A DNA stretch of 64,000 nucleotides from Euonymus europaeus. Its lineage: Eukaryota > Streptophyta > Magnoliopsida > Celastrales > Celastraceae. The notes under the pieces were generated by a model. The model was not told the DNA's origin. It made no database searches and worked only from the letters and a program-made list of their open reading frames with translations. Where the stretch lies: NCBI GenBank assembly GCA_963580455.1, contig OY756965.1, positions 3,360,501-3,424,500 on the forward strand, written 5' to 3'. A program made the translations under genes and the position numbers. Shown in pieces: positions 11,955 through 22,938 of this stretch (its first letter is position 1; the number at the start of each line of letters is the position of its first letter).

Positions 11955-12879
11955 AGAGAGATGAAATGAAGATTGGCTTGGGTTTTTGTGACCCATTTTT
12001 TATCTGAGCTTCTTGTACTGTTGAATCTACTTTATAAATCTAACGTCTCACATTTGTTTGACTTGAATGTAATAAAGCAGCAAAGCGTACACGATGAAAC
12101 AATAAAGTCAAATACTGGTGTAGGTGGGCGACAAAAAAAAAAATTGGAAATTTTGGAATATGTGGATAGAGTAATAAAAAAAATGTAAAAAGTAAAAAAA
12201 TTGTATTGAGAAATGTGTTTTAAAGTAAAAAAAGTAAAAAATTATATTGGAAGATGTAAATACTTGATATTTGGAGAGTTTGATAATAGAGAGTGAAGAA
12301 ATTGTATTAGAAGATGTGTTTTTGTTGATATGATTGTATTGGGAGATGTGTTTTGCTCATATGGATAAATAATAGAGATCCAATTATGTGTAATAGAGTG
12401 CTGAAAAGTGAGAGAGCATTGCTCTAATTGGGCATGAAAAACAAAATTGGGTTTGAAGCGAGTTGGATTTATTTATCAAAATCCTTTTCCAAAATTATCC
12501 ATTATTTTCAATTGGTTTGACTAAATTACACATCAGCCACTCGATTGAAACCGTGCGAATTCTGTCTAGTGACCAATTTGTCTCATTTTTAAATTGCAAA
12601 TGAAGAATCTATATCAAATACACTTTCAGTGATCAAAATTTAACGACCATGTATTTCGATACACCGGATGACACCATACAACACTAATCGGAGACCATTG
12701 ACATCCTCTCATAGTATTATCACTTGTCTCGGTAACCACATGAATGATTGTCTGATTAAGATTCATTTAATGAGTAAGAAATCATTGTAATAAAATTCTA
12801 AAAGTGAAAGCTACAAGGTCCATCAGTTTATGCCCTAAAATTTCAAATAATAAAATAAAATTAATAAAACTATATCAAC
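11955..12879. other. Intergenic, with degenerate short repeats
   Basis: Between about 12185 and 12360 a motif like GTATTGRGARATGTGTTTT recurs about four times with variation. The rest shows no gene. Confidence 0.4.
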
Positions 12880-13064
12880 GAGTGGTTAGTTCAAGTGGCA
12901 CGGTGTTTATTCTCCTTAAACAAAGTCTTGTATTCGAATCTTGTGAATCAAAAAAAAATTATTGGTAGAGCTTTGCCCTGTTAATGGGACCCTTCTAGCT
13001 TGGTCCAGATTTAGTTGTAGTTGAGTTGACTGTGGACATCAGACGGTCTAGACCAAAAAATATA
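12880..13064 (+). mobile_element. tRNA-derived SINE
   Basis: 185 bp flanked by the 9-bp duplication TATATCAAC (12871-12879 and 13065-13073). It has a Pol III box A-like segment GTGGTTAGTTCAAGTGG at 12882-12898 and a box B-like GTATTCGAATC at 12930-12940. The 3' body contains CTTGGTCCAGATTTAGT, a stretch common in plant SINE tails, and ends in an A-rich run. Confidence 0.85.
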
Positions 13065-15038
13065 TATATCAACACAACTATTCTTGTTGAAGTGTTGACA
13101 TCTAGAGCATGATACCGGACATTACTTTTGGGTATGTTATTAGGCTCAAAACGAGATCCAGTCGTGCCAAACATTAATCGAATGTAACCAAATTTATTTT
13201 TTAATTCATGGATAAATAAAAAAATTATTTTATCTAAATTTTTGTTTCTGAGTCTCCAAATTTAATATAATTTTTTAATTATTTAGTTAGTGTAGCCAAT
13301 GGTTGAAATATTAAAGTGCAAATGATTAAAATAAGGGAAAGATAAAAGAAGTGCTCGTGTGTTAGGTTAAGTAAGAGCAGCCCCTCCTTATAGTTAATTT
13401 TTTTCATTTTAGATACTAAAACAAAATTTTAAAAATAATAATGTGGATGCAATTTTTCGTACAGCTTCCATTATCAATGACGAATATATGTGTCGTATAA
13501 TAATGGAGAGAAACAACGGTCTTTCTTAGTCTGTTTGCACTATGACGCTTAAGTTAGTGTTCACTTCAAGACATATTCAGATATCAATTTGAGTGAATTC
13601 AAGAGTATACCTCTGCGACCTCCTTTATATAGGGGATGAGTGTAACTCTTCTCGACGCTTGAAATTAACATTTAATATTTTAATTCCTAAGGTTAAACCT
13701 TTCAATCTTTCACCATTGAGACCTTGGGTTGAGACATTTTCTTTATCCCTAGGCCTCAACATTTGTTCGAGCTGATAATTTGAGGCTCGGGCCTAGCCTT
13801 GGCCCAAGTTAAAAAATAACTTCAAACTTCGGGTTGAGCCTGGGCTGAGCCTAGGACATATTCCTTGGCCCAAGCTTAGCCTAAGCCCTATAGTCTTGAG
13901 CTAATGGGCCCGGCCTAGGTCAAGCCCCTAGTCGTGTAGTTCTAGCCTGGGCCCATAAATATTTTTGAATATTAGTAAAAATGGGTAATGTTTTGTTGTG
14001 TTGGAAATATCAAATGTAAAAAATTGAAATAGACCAAACAAGTGTTGTTGTGTACAGCTTGGTGGTTGAATTTGTCAAATATGTCAAAGTATTTGTTAAA
14101 TGGTTGTCCTTTGATGACAGGAGTTAAAACATGTTTATATGCCTGTGCACATCCAATAAACATGAAGACTGACCTCGCAATGTAGTTATATAGACCAATG
14201 TGTATATTTGTGCAGTGTTGATGATGTGCACTATTATGTTTTTAGGTTGAGCTTCGAGTCGCGCTTCGAGCTCTATAGCACTCACCATTCAAAAATCAAT
14301 GTGAGTGAATTCAAGAGTGTACCTCAGGTCAGTCCATGATTTTCTTTATATAGGGGGTGAGTGTAACTCTTCTCAATACTTGAAATTATCATTTAATCCC
14401 TGAGATTAAACCTTGAGATGACTTATGTCTCTCACACTTCCACCGTTGAGACCTTCAGTTGAGATATTTTCCTTATATTTGGGTTAAGATGGATCTTTGG
14501 GTTGAGTTTATCCTCTGTTTTGCTCTGCTCCCTAAAAAGTTACCATAGACATATTTTATTTCTTATGTCATATGTCATGTAGACTAGGCATGACTCATTT
14601 TATCATCCAAAAAAAAGTATGTAAGGTTTTGAGTCTTTTGACCTACATATTCAACTATTGAATTTAAAAAAAAAAAAGAGAAGAGAGAACATGTTACATA
14701 CTTTGCATTCAACCAATCATTAAAGTTTCATGCATTTTATTTAATAAATTTAATGTTTATTCAATACTAAATTGACAATCATTGATATTTACATTTATTA
14801 TATTTTGATAATTTTTAAAAACTATTAATACTAAAAAGGAAAAAAGAAGAAAAGTAAAATAGAAGAAGAGCGGATGTGTTAATTTTGTAGAATCAGACAG
14901 GCCTAGGCCTAGACCCAAGCCCAATGCGTTAGACAAAAGAAGCTAAAAATTGCTGTAGGCCTGATAGGTCCAACAGGCCCCTTGCGTTTACCTAAAAGAA
15001 AAGCTAAAAAATGACTATCAGCTCAAAAATAAGAAAAA
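13065..15038. other. Intergenic with GGCCTAGGC-rich stretch and a diverged direct repeat
   Basis: 13579-13750 and 14313-14480 are diverged direct copies (GAGTGAATTCAAGAGT, TTTATATAGGG, GTGTAACTCTTCTC). Between them, 13785-13960 is unusually rich in GGCCTAGG/CCCAAGC motifs. No gene is recognised. This may be a degraded terminal-repeat element. Confidence 0.45.
15034..15038 (-). terminator. Pol III terminator of tRNA-Val
   Basis: TTTTT on the minus strand immediately after the discriminator base. Confidence 0.8.
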
Positions 15039-15112
15039 TGGCTTCGCCCAGGCTCGAACTGGGGACCTTCAGTGTGTTAGACTGACGTGATAACCAACTA
15101 CACCACGAAACC
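15039..15112 (-). tRNA. tRNA-Val (anticodon AAC)
   Basis: 74-nt intron-less tRNA on the minus strand. Acceptor arms GGTTTCG and CGAAGCC pair. The anticodon arm is TCAGT-CTAACAC-ACTGA with anticodon AAC. The T arm is CCCAG-TTCGAGC-CTGGG. Discriminator base A at 15039; CCA is not encoded, as expected in eukaryotes. The internal A box (TGGTGTAGTTGG) and B box are intact, so it looks functional. Confidence 0.96.
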
Positions 15113-15617
15113 ATTTCATGTCCGTGTTCTGTAAGAATTAATTCATAAAGTAATATCTCTTAATAAATGAAATGGATATGACCTTAACAATGCTGTATTC
15201 AAACGTTGAGAGGTAACTTTCTTTCTTGGATTTATTTATTCATCTCTTCTTCTCATATCAAAACCTTGGTGGCCGTTTGGGAATGTCTTCAAAGGTTACC
15301 TTTAAACCAAAAAAGGAGAGAAAAAAACCAATGGTTGGTTGTTGGTCAAGGTTGACCACTTTTTTCCTTATTTCATTTCTGTACACACAATAAAGGAAGG
15401 GAAATCCTAATTTTAAGGAGTCCAAGTTTCTAATAATGATCAATCTCTTCTACTTATAAAGGCAACATGTTAAAGATAAAACTTCCCCAAGTCTGGTTTT
15501 TCCTTTTTCCAAACACAGATTAAGTTTTGTTTGGGAAGAAAGAAGGGGAGGCTATTTTGTCTCTTCTTTCCTCTTTCTCTCTCAATCATTCCCCATTAAT
15601 CCTCAGATTCTAACATC
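15113..15617 (+). promoter_or_regulatory. Upstream region of the B12D-like gene
   Basis: A TATA box (CTTATAAAGG, TATAAA at 15455-15460) lies about 160 bp before the ATG. It is followed by a CT-rich leader (CTCTTCTTTCCTCTTTCTCT), typical of plant 5' untranslated regions. Confidence 0.55.
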
Positions 15618-16223
15618 ATGGCCTCTTCAAGATGGTTGAAGCCGGAGGTACTTTCATTTCATTGATTTTTTTGTATTAGAAAACATTGATTTGGTCACCC
15701 AAATAGCATTGCTGACTATATACACAACACACACATATATAGGTTTACCCTTTGTTTGCATCAGTTGGTGTGGCAGTTGGAATCTGTGGGATGCAACTCT
15801 TTAGGAACATCACTGGCAATCCTGAAGTCAGGTATATATAAATGTCCCGCCTGTGAGACTTGCGTGCATGAGTTTCAATCCAATCTTAATTGTCGCCACT
15901 CATCAGGGTGATGCGTACCGATTTGATGACCCGAGTTTAGACTCACTTAGTTGTTCAAAGGACAAGCTGGGTTGGGTGTTCTCGGTTACTAAAAAATGCC
16001 ATGTGTATATATAGACATATGTATGAAGAATAAAATTAAATCAGGAATGTAAAAAATATATGATGTGATTTTTAGGGTGATGAAGGAGAAGAGAGCAGCT
16101 GGAGTTCTTGATAACTTTGAAGAGGGAGAGAGATATGCAGAGCATGGTCTGAGGAAGTATGTCCGCAGCAGACCTACTCAGATCATGCCTAAATTCAACG
16201 GCTTCTTCACCGATCCAAAGTAA
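15618..16223 (+). CDS. B12D-like protein (mitochondrial, MLRQ/NDUFA4-like family)
   Basis: Three exons, 15618-15647, 15743-15831 and 16076-16223, joined by GT-AG introns, encode 88 residues. The protein begins MASSRWLKPEVYPLFASVG and contains a single hydrophobic segment (about residues 12-30), then RNITGNPEVR and FFTDPK at the C-terminus. This matches the plant B12D family, small inner-membrane proteins related to the MLRQ subunit of respiratory complex I/IV, reported in seeds and under low oxygen. Family length is about 85-95 residues, so it is complete. No lesion seen. The exact molecular role of plant B12D proteins is not settled. Confidence 0.93.
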
Positions 16224-17330
16224 AAACAAACAGACTGTTGACAAAGATGATGATGATCAACAACTTGATTTGCTTTTGCATTCTGAAATTGGAGAAATTA
16301 TATATGCAGGCTAGGCCAACAACAATGTAACTCTCTGTTTTTTTTTGTGTGTATGTTGTTCAATTTTGTGAACATATGCCAGTTTTTGACTATTAATAAG
16401 AGATCATATTTGATAAAATAATTCGAGGGAGGTTTTGATTAGTGGCGGAGTGAGAAATTTACAAGAGACAAGGTTTAAACTTTAAAGAGTGATGGGGTTT
16501 GGTGACAGCACCCTCGACATCTCGCCATAAGAAGATTATACAATATTTTAACATGTTGATACAATTTTTGGTAAGCGAAAGGATTTTCAAGTTCCAATCG
16601 ATCACTGAATATTTAAAGGTGTTACAATTTGATAATTTAAAGTGTATATTTACTCCACTCTATTGATTTGAGTAGATTTCTCAATTTTCTAACAGTTAAC
16701 ATGCTAATGTGACATAAAAAGTAATTAATGCATTAGTAAAGTGTACAAGTACAATCACCAATCCAAAGAGAAATCAAACACGAATGCATGTCATATAGTG
16801 TTGGAATTTATATAAATTTAAATATTTCATTTCAATTAATCCAATACGGAATTTATGCATGCCAACAAAAAATCCAGGTATTTTTGATGAGTTTAAGACT
16901 TTTTTCCCCCTCAAATGTTAAGTTTAGGGTATATTGATAATTTTAGAATTTATTTTTCTTATATGCCAAGTTTGTGATATTTTGATAAATTTTGGGATAA
17001 GTTAGTTTATTTTCAGTACCTTTATATCATTCAAAGAAAATAATGCTCTGTGTTGTTTTGAGATATTGAATAGAAAAGAAAAAAAAACGTTTATAAGAGA
17101 ATTAACTATGTTATGGTAGGTTCTCTATTCCCATTTTTTTTTTTTAAGTTTTTTGGTGAGATCTACTCTCCTTCCTCCTCGCTTTCCCTTTTCTAATTTT
17201 TTTTCCCTTTCAAATTCGTTGTTCTTCTATGATTTCACGGTGATGGGTTGTTTATACCTCAATTCTTGATATTTTACAGGAATCGTTTGAGATTATCGTC
17301 TTTTTAATAATTGTGGCGGTGTTAAATAAA
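16224..17330. other. 3' region of the B12D-like gene and AT-rich intergenic DNA
   Basis: The first about 200 bases are probably the 3' UTR (ending near the AATAAGAGATC stretch at 16395). The remainder holds no recognisable gene. Confidence 0.5.
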
Positions 17331-17880
17331 CCCTCCACCTATACCCCTACTCACACCCTCTATCCAAATCCAATTTTCCACGCTACTTTCAAAATAACAC
17401 CATGCTACTTCTCTCTCTAACATTCTACACACATACATTTTCTCTTGTAAACACCCACTGACCCTCTCTTTCTTGACTTCTCTTTGCATTCTTCATCTTC
17501 TTCATCTTTTTCATATTTTTTAAGACATTTTTGAGACATTTTTTCAATGCTATGAGAATATTCAAATTCAACGTGGCCACCCCTCTATTGAAAAATCTTC
17601 AAGATCTGCATACTTGAGACCCTTATCGATTTTTGCATGAACCCTAATCGGGTCTTTCTCCCTCTTAAAGGTTGACGACAAATCTTACTTTATTTGATTG
17701 AGCGTCTGCACAAAATACTGGACGAGACGGAGAGTAAATGAATGCCGTTGAATTACAATTATTAGTATTATAAGAAGATTTGTGACGTGAAAATATGTAA
17801 TTAGACAATGAAGCTGTCTTTCTACAATTTCTATGTGGCTAGTGCAAATAAGGTGGGTGTAAAGTAGTTGGGTTTATTTA
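17315..17880. mobile_element. Possible MITE with imperfect inverted ends
   Basis: The left end has TTAAATAAACCCTCCACC. The right end, read on the other strand, has GATAAATAAACCCAACTAC. The interior is non-coding. No clear target duplication was found, so limits are approximate. Confidence 0.35.
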
Positions 17881-18052
17881 TCAAAAAATATTTTAACAAA
17901 AGCACCCTATAGGAGGGGTTCATTTAGAAAAACTCCTTTAATTTTCGTTGGAGCCCATGACTGTATGCATGCGAAATTTTAAAAACAAATTTAAAATGTT
18001 TACGTTGGGACTTGGGGGTAGAGCCTTCCGGCCCCAGCACGAAAGCCAGAAC

Positions 18053-18062
18053 TAGCCGTTAA
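18053..18062 (-). promoter_or_regulatory. Possible MYB3R/MSA-type motif upstream of MAD2
   Basis: The minus strand reads TTAACGGCTA. It contains the AACGG core of mitosis-specific activator elements used by MYB3R factors at G2/M genes, about 250 bp upstream of a mitotic checkpoint gene. A single core match is weak evidence. Confidence 0.3.
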
Positions 18063-18310
18063 CTCGCCACTTGCCCACCAAAACCCTGATTTCACTAACA
18101 AATTCAAGCCCTAAATCCTACAGTTTCTTCCGATACACATATCCGCCAAACCCTTCTCTTCGATTCCAATTCTGGTTCAGTGAAATCGTCGATTTCTTCT
18201 TCTCTTGTCTTTCATTTTCTGTTGTTTCCAAAGGGCAGACGATTTGATTGTCCTCTTTTCCGTTCGTTGTTATAGATTTTGGGGTGCCAAAACTGAAAGA
18301 TCATACCAAA

Positions 18311-19591
18311 ATGGCTTCAAGAACGGTCGCTAAAGACATAATCACTCTTCGTGGCTCTTCTGCGATTGTGAGCGAATTTTTTGGTATGCTAAGGCTTTTC
18401 TTCGATTTAATTTCAGATTTTCTTTGTTTGGGTTATTGGGATTTTATGAAAATTTGGCTGATTCTTGCTTTTTCATTGAACCCCTTTCAGGTTATGCCGC
18501 AAACAGGTAAAACTATAAGATTCTTGTTTATTTTACGTTTAATTTATTTTGAAGGGTTTGTGGGGGTCTAGATAGTGAATACTAGGTGCTAAACGAATTT
18601 TTTTCCCAGTATTCTTTATAATCGTGCAGTCTATCCGGAAGAAAGCTTTGCGAAGGTGAAGAAATACGGGCTTCCCATGTTGCTCATTCAAGACGAGGGT
18701 GTCAAATCTTACATTGCCAATCTGACCGCTCAGTTGTCTGGTAAAAGCGTCACCTTATTATGAATTGGTTTTCCTTTCATGTCCTGTTGATCAGCTATGA
18801 AAATGAAGGAAAATAAGATAGCCAAAAGAAGTTAAATTGGTATTGAACCATAAACATTTAGAGTCGATGACTAAAAATGCTCGTGTCTCGAATTCTGCAG
18901 CGTGGCTGCAAGAGGGGAAGCTGCAGAGGATTGTTCTTGTGATAATGAGCAAAGCAACCAATGAGGTTCTGGAGAGGTGGAACTTCAGCATTGAGACGGA
19001 CGCAGAGGTTGTCGAGAAGGGGTAATTTTTATAATTGGCTATCTTCATGATTTAGGGTCTTCTTGTGTTCTTAGGGATTCATGGGTGTTTCTGATGTTAT
19101 GCAACTTCAGTGTGTCGAGGGAGAAGAGTGACAAAGAAATTATGAGAGAGATACAAGCAATCATGCGGCAAATTGCTTCAAGCATTACTTACTTGCCATG
19201 CTTTGATGAACCTTGTAAGAAAAACACAAGCTTTTGAACCTGTTTCAGATTGGTTTTGCTCTAGTGATTTTGTGATTGAAGATTTGTGTTGTTTTCTTAG
19301 GTATATTTGATGTGCTAGCATACACTGATAAAGATGTTGAAGTTCCATTCACTTGGATGGAAAGTGACCCGAAACTGATTTCAAATCCACAAATGGTGAA
19401 GTTGCATTCTTTTGATACCGCGGTAAGCTTTGTGGAGCACAATTTTAATAGAAATGAATTGAAGCATTTTGTTGAGGTTGGTCTTATCTGTTCGTTAGGG
19501 GCATTGTTACTGATTTATTTGCTGAACTGTACAGATCCACAAGGTTGACACTCTTGTATCCTACAAGAATGATGAATGGGATGAGGAGTGA
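18311..19591 (+). CDS. MAD2: Mitotic spindle checkpoint protein MAD2 (HORMA domain)
   Basis: Spindle-assembly checkpoint protein that binds MAD1 and CDC20 at unattached kinetochores and restrains the anaphase-promoting complex. Seven exons: 18311-18383, 18491-18506, 18610-18740, 18901-19021, 19111-19214, 19301-19422 and 19535-19591. All introns are GT-AG, giving 207 residues, the family's usual length. Recognisable segments are TVAKDIITLRGSSAIVSEFF, NRAVYPEESF, KYGLPMLL, ERWNFSIETD, SSITYLPCFDEPC, and a C-terminal safety-belt region with FDTA, HKVDTLVSYK and EWDEE. Exon 2 is only 16 nt. Start chosen because it gives the MASRTVAKD N-terminus of plant MAD2. No lesion seen. Confidence 0.96.
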
Positions 19592-19994
19592 GACTGACAT
19601 TTCTCCCAGCAAGCATGCGTTTCTCTTCTAGAGCAAAGATTGTTAATCTTTTTATGCATTTTGTATGATTTTACTGTCCAGTGCTTGGGATTAATGTGTT
19701 TTTGTGAAGAAAAACTCTGCCTCTTGCAGTGTGCATAAATAATAGATATTCTCTTTCAGCTTTCGACTCTTATGATGCCAGAATGAATTGATTTGTTACA
19801 TGTCTTCTGATTGTGTTGTGTCGATTTTAAGACTTCCTCAAACATAACCATCCTCTGTGGGTCAGAAAATCAGGGCAATCATCTTCAGTGTAGAAAATTC
19901 TCTCCTCGGTATGGACTGGAATGTGGTCAGTCTCTGTTGGATTAATTATAATATGTCACGTGGGCTTACATATGTTAATACAATCATCATAACT
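19592..19994 (+). other. MAD2 3' UTR and short intergenic segment
   Basis: Contains the likely 3' untranslated region of MAD2 (AATAATAGATA near 19738). No other gene. Confidence 0.5.
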
Positions 19995-20341
19995 TCTACT
20001 AAAGTAGAATTTTTTGGGCCAATTCTGTGGCGCGTCCCCGGGTTTGTTCCTTACTTGTGTTGTGCGTGTCTTTTGCATTTTCGTTCGTTCCTGGCTGTCG
20101 ATCGATCTAACAACCTGTCATCTCGACCATTCAAACGGTGCATGCATCCTCCACATGTTGAATACAAAGCCATCTACCTTTTTCATCAAAGGTCTCTGCG
20201 GTACAACTGGTGCTCTGTCCCGTCGTGCCATAGCCTTTTTTCTTTCCTTCATGGTAACTCGATTTTTGGATGCATATATGCATTTTCTTTGATGCGACCT
20301 TGATTTAAGCTTGACTCTTCGGCGCATGAATCTCTGATTGC

Positions 20342-20710
20342 TTTGCCGCAGCTTTAATCTGGGCTCCATGTCTCATCTGAGTTCCAAATCTGCTTACGGA
20401 AATTTCCAGGTATGGATTCTTCTTCTACCAGTTGGTGAAGCTAATTTAACGGGATATTTGGGGTTTTTCCATTTATTGCAATTTTACCGTCCTTTGCTTC
20501 GACAAACAACTCATCATCTTCAATTCCAATGTTCTACCAATTGGTGTTGGTTATTTAACGGGATATTGCGGTTTCTTTTGGTTAATTTATTTTGTGCAGA
20601 TTCTCATCTCCGCTAACTTTGCTGCGGCTTTAATCTGAGCTCCATTTCTCATCTTCTATCTCTCTCTTATGCTTATGAAAATTCCCAGGTACTGAGGTAC
20701 GTATTCTTCT
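20342..20710 (+). repeat. Interleaved diverged duplications inside the candidate Helitron
   Basis: TTTGCYGCRGCTTTAATCTG at about 20342 recurs at about 20609 with 60-70 bp of similarity. TTCTACCARTTGGTG plus TTTAACGGGATATT at about 20427 recurs at about 20531. The copies are clearly diverged. Confidence 0.6.
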
Positions 20711-21474
20711 GTTTTGGTTTTTTCTCAATAACTACTTCATCGTTCACATTTTCTATGCTTTGTGCAATTTGCCGCGTATGATTTTGGGTTCTGCTATGTC
20801 GTCATCTGCGTTCCTGTTATTTCTCTGCTGCTCATTTGGTTTAGTGCAGGACTTTGTCTCTCCCCCTTTATGTAACTTGGGGGTTTGGTTGCTATAAACT
20901 CCCTTAACTCTTTGATTTTTATTTTCATTGTTTCTATCACATTCTATCTCTTTTTTTTTCTTCATGCAGACCCTAAGCTTGGCTAGGAGCTAATTCCTGG
21001 AAATTTTGCTTTGTATGTTTCCTAATCTAGTGCAATTTCTATGTGCCTTTTTGTTCCTGCAGATTATATTTCTCAGATTTTACAATTCCCTAATTTAAAT
21101 TTATTTTATTTTGTTATTTGTGCTTTTCAGCTGCATTGAGTTTGTTTGATTGGAAACACTTTAACGTGATTCTTCCTACTTAGCCAGTTAGCCATCACAA
21201 GGTTAATAGTTTATGTTTCCCCAGGATTTTTTTATTTGTCATTATATACCTTTTCCAGGCTCTCATGTTGTGATTATACAAAAAATCAATGCTGTTTGAG
21301 TTATTATGCCCACACATTTGTGTTTGTGCTTTATCTTTGTGTTTTACACCCTGGATATCATTTTGCTCTCATTGTGGTTATGAACAGGTTGATGTCCTGC
21401 TTCTTTGCTTTTATTCATGCTTGCATTTTATTGTCCTTTGATTTGTACATGTTTCATTTGATATCTTTGTTGCT

Positions 21475-21909
21475 GCTGGAAAGTCAACTCTTTCAGCTGC
21501 AATGGGCTATCGCGAGCCTCCAATACCAGATCACATGGATATTTATCGACTCAGTAGAGAGATTGAAGCTTTTGAAATATCTTCACTCGAGGCTATCATA
21601 AACTGTGATGAGGAGAGATTTATGTTTGAGAGGGAAGCTGAAATTTTAGCAGCACAGGTTTGATTGATTATTTTTCTTAATTTTAATTTATAGTAGTTGG
21701 GAAATGTACATTACTGTGAAAAACATGTTTATTTTCTGGTGTAGGACGATGGAAACAGAGAGGCTCTGGAGCGTTTGGAATCCATGGATGCATCAACTGC
21801 TGAAAAACGCGAAACCAAAGTATTGTAAGGTATTGATTTCAACAAAGAGATGCAGGGAAAAAAATAGGTGATTTTTTTGGTGGCTGGAGAATGACAATTG
21901 CATTAGCCA
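21475..21909 (+). pseudogene. ABCF (GCN20-type) ATPase gene fragment
   Basis: Two spliceable exons, 21475-21657 and 21745 onward, encode [10 protein letters not shown] (end of the Walker A loop), [39 protein letters not shown], then DDGNREALERLESMDASTAE. This is the first nucleotide-binding domain of plant ABCF proteins. A TAA at 21826-21828 stops the frame. Beyond it DFFGGWRM is recognisable as the decayed ABC signature region, with the usual Ser replaced by Phe. It lacks a start, the rest of NBD1 and NBD2. ABCF proteins act in translation control, but this scrap cannot. It sits within the candidate Helitron. Confidence 0.85.
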
Positions 21910-22549
21910 TATGAGTTGTGTTCAGTCTCTCATTTTCAGGTATTGTTATTTATCCTCGGTATGAAAACACATGTAACGGATTCTGTTGTGACCAATTCAC
22001 CCCGAACTTGAACAAGAGACCCAAAATGTGGACTATGAGCTAGTGAATAAGGTATATGAGATGGAGTTGTTGGTGCATCTGGTCGTAAGCCTGTGCCTTG
22101 CAGTGGGTGATGATTTTGGAGGTCAGCCAATAGCTGGAGAACTATTTATGGCCCAATTTCGATCCTGCGACTGTAACATTTGAGCATGTTATGTTGATGA
22201 GAAGGTATTGGAACGAGTTTCAAGCTAAATGCTGTATGCATACATATATGTTTCTGTATTGATAAAAATGTAGTGTGAGATTTTGGGAGATGAGTAGAAG
22301 AGATGGAGTTATTAATTTAAAGTCTCTTTTAGCTGTTAAGTAAGAGTAAAAAAGGGGTAATCATAACATGGGAGAGTTAATATTTCTATGGTTTATTTGT
22401 AGTGTTTCTGCAAAGCCTCAGAAGATAAGTATTCAAATGTCCATTTTCATTCTATTTTCAATCTGTGTGTGATGTAATGTAATTAGTAAGGAAGCATGAA
22501 ATTTATTAGCCCTTTATTTCTTATTTCTTCACCTTTTGAAAATCTACAG

Positions 22550-22753
22550 TTTCGAGAAAATGTGGCTGCCTGGATATGCTTTTATGATCTGAGATATGTA
22601 TTTAAGGGTTTCTTGGAGAGGGTTCTACGTTTGAAGGAGGTTTGTGCCCATTCTTGGAATAATAATAACATGAGCATATAATTGTCAATTGCTGCTTCTT
22701 TTTTTAATGCAGATTGTCAAGGAAACTTTGGACTATCAGTTGAAAAGTGACAG
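22550..22753 (+). pseudogene. Two exons of an unidentified gene
   Basis: Exons 22550-22639 and 22713-22753 have good acceptors (CTACAG, ATGCAG) and GT donors. Together they are open in one frame, with peptide segments such as FRENVAAWICFYDLRYVFKG and IVKETLDYQLKSD. I do not recognise the family. No start or stop context is found nearby, so this looks like a second captured fragment in the candidate Helitron. Confidence 0.45.
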
Positions 22754-22938
22754 GTACAAGAATACACTATTGAATCATCTCCTATATTTCTGGTATGGAC
22801 CGTCTGTTGTGAGCTGCAAATGGGAGAATTTTCCTGTTGTTACCATCAACGTTTAGGAATCTCTGTTGTCACCTATTTTTCTCTAAACCCTTAACTGGAC
22901 TCAAAAAGACCTGGGGCAATGCCCGGGCACCGGGCTAG

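Larger units (their letters stand above)
19995..22938 (+). mobile_element. Candidate non-autonomous Helitron carrying gene fragments
   Basis: The 3' end at 22938 has the Helitron layout: a GC hairpin GGGC-AAT-GCCC (22914-22924), ten bases, then CTAG followed by T. The proposed 5' end at 19995 begins TCTACTAAAGTAGAATTTTT, a TC start followed by an AT-rich stretch as in plant Helitrons, with host T before it. The interior holds fragments with introns from at least two genes, all in the sense orientation, plus internal duplications. No Rep/helicase is present, so it would be non-autonomous. The 3' end is fairly convincing; the 5' end is a best guess. Confidence 0.6.

Noticed and set aside
15258..15443. 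61-codon minus frame upstream of B12D
   Set aside because: No homology; overlaps the promoter/leader of the B12D-like gene.
20118..20369. Lys/Arg-rich minus-strand frame and overlapping plus frames
   Set aside because: Shadow frames in intron-like DNA of the candidate Helitron with no domain.
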